Shown in pieces: positions 23,512-24,304 of a stretch of DNA of 24,304 nucleotides. A program made the position numbers and the translations under genes. Source of the stretch: Strongylocentrotus pallidus (lineage: Eukaryota; Echinodermata; Echinoidea; Camarodonta; Strongylocentrotidae); contig JARBES010000119.1 in the NCBI GenBank assembly GCA_030265145.1, forward strand, positions 24,006,197-24,030,500, read 5' to 3'. Below the pieces are notes generated by a model. The model was not told where the DNA came from. It saw nothing but the letters and a program-made list of their open reading frames with translations, and did no database searches. Numbering within the stretch: the stretch's first letter is position 1; each line of letters starts with the position of its first letter.

Positions 23512-24201
23512 CCTCGTTGTAGCGATTCCCACTTGAGGGCCCTTTACTCGGATATTGTCTCATAGAGTTTGCAAACGAGCCTGGAGAAGGACCTCCCGTT
23601 CTTATCACTTTCCTAATCCATTGCCCCTGACGCGCTAATAAGACCCGTCAACAGAGTTTGGCTGAAGAGAAAATGTGAAGAAAAAACCTGTGTATTTTTC
23701 CCCGAAATTTGTTCTTATGGATAATTATACCCAAAAAAACTTCAAAGCACAAAAATCGGGCAAGTAATACCGGAGATATGATATTAAAAGATTTCAGATT
23801 TGACTCGCATCAGGAAACTTTCCCCCTCTTCTTCTCGCGGAGAGAGCTGTCAATCATGTTTCGACCGGCTGTTTAGCAGCTGCCTCGGATTAAGCCCTCT
23901 TAGCGCGACTGACCAGCTTGTCTGACTGCGCATATTAGTACAATTGTCCTTTTGATATAATGTTTTATTTAGAATTCGATTTTATTACCAGAAATTCAAA
24001 AATGAACTGCTACCTCAAATGCAATTTTGAACGGGAAAAAATGAACCAGCAAAAGCGGAGATAAATAAGAGATCGTTACATCGTACGCTCATACAGCCGA
24101 CGCTCATATCCCTGCATGCTCAGCCGCTCCGCTCGAGCGCAGAATTGTCGCATAGAGATCCGGTCGAGGATCCGAGCAAATCGTTCTTTGCTACAACGAG
24201 G
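23512..24201. mobile_element. 690-bp inverted-repeat element, probable non-autonomous DNA transposon
   Basis: Bounded by CCTCGTTGTAGC (23512-23523) and GCTACAACGAGG (24190-24201). The interior is richer in CpG than the introns and has no long open frame. GGCATTACG lies just outside on the left (23497) and overlaps the right end (24200), so a target duplication or a composite end is possible. Family not recognised. Confidence 0.6.
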
Positions 24202-24232
24202 CATTACGTGTACGTAAATCCCTCGTTGTAGC
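24190..24232. repeat. 43-bp near-perfect palindrome
   Basis: Arms GCTACAACGAGG and CCTCGTTGTAGC match over 12 bp around a 19-bp spacer that itself contains TTACGT-GT-ACGTAA. It looks like two termini of the 23512-24201 family facing each other. Confidence 0.85.
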
Positions 24233-24304
24233 ACGCACGGTCTCATTAGAAAACTGTATGCGTAAGAGCACTACGTGCGCTCAGGCTGGCATCAGAATCA
24301 AACT

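Noticed and set aside
1-24304. CRISPR array, operon or bacterial system
   Set aside because: GT-AG introns, SINEs and a metazoan ciliary gene make this animal nuclear DNA; no regularly spaced repeats seen.
1-24304. LTR element or other virus-derived element
   Set aside because: No long terminal repeats and no recognisable gag, pol, env or capsid-like reading frames seen.

Overview
The window is animal nuclear DNA: one multi-exon gene on the + strand with GT-AG introns of roughly 350-1300 bp, littered with tRNA-derived SINEs and small non-autonomous DNA transposons. The spliced protein is recognisably CFAP46 (TTC40/FAP46), a TPR-rich subunit of the C1d projection of the central-pair apparatus of motile cilia. 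Several conserved blocks (for example RLLIFKH, DESEDY, WQKVEYLMEF, PTSxEEWAxY, EAYLA) line up in order with the human protein as I remember it. The window covers the middle third or so of the gene and is open at both ends. The SINE style (3' ends in GCGCTATA plus ATT tails) and the allele-like divergence suggest an echinoderm, probably a sea urchin; that assignment is inference.

Layout. 1-1054: exons E1 (partial) and E2. About 1562-10190: block A, exons E3-E13. 10419-10518: exactly 100 N, a scaffold gap. About 10597-19165: block B, a second complete set of exons E3-E13 in the same order and orientation. 19343-23357: single-copy exons E14-E18. 23358-24304: intron 18 holding an inverted-repeat element. 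Exon numbers are local to this window.

The main result is the A/B duplication. The 11 exon pairs differ at 63 of 1484 positions by my count; 61 differences are silent, plus two replacements and one extra glycine codon in B. Introns differ by clean presence/absence of mobile elements. Splice phases make A followed by B unreadable: E13 ends in phase 2, E3 starts in phase 0, and the join gives a stop at the third codon. Either block alone joins E2 and E14 perfectly. With the 100-N gap between them, the simplest reading is two haplotypes of one locus laid end to end in the assembly. A real duplication used in a mutually exclusive way is the interesting alternative.

A second pattern is four short local partial duplications of exon edges, three of an acceptor plus the first codons (E3, E15, E18) and one of an exon's 3' end plus donor (E10). 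Each leaves a decoy splice site leading to a stop or the wrong frame. I see no other host gene, no functional RNA gene, no CRISPR and no LTR or virus-derived element. Using one block, the window encodes about 835 residues of CFAP46.
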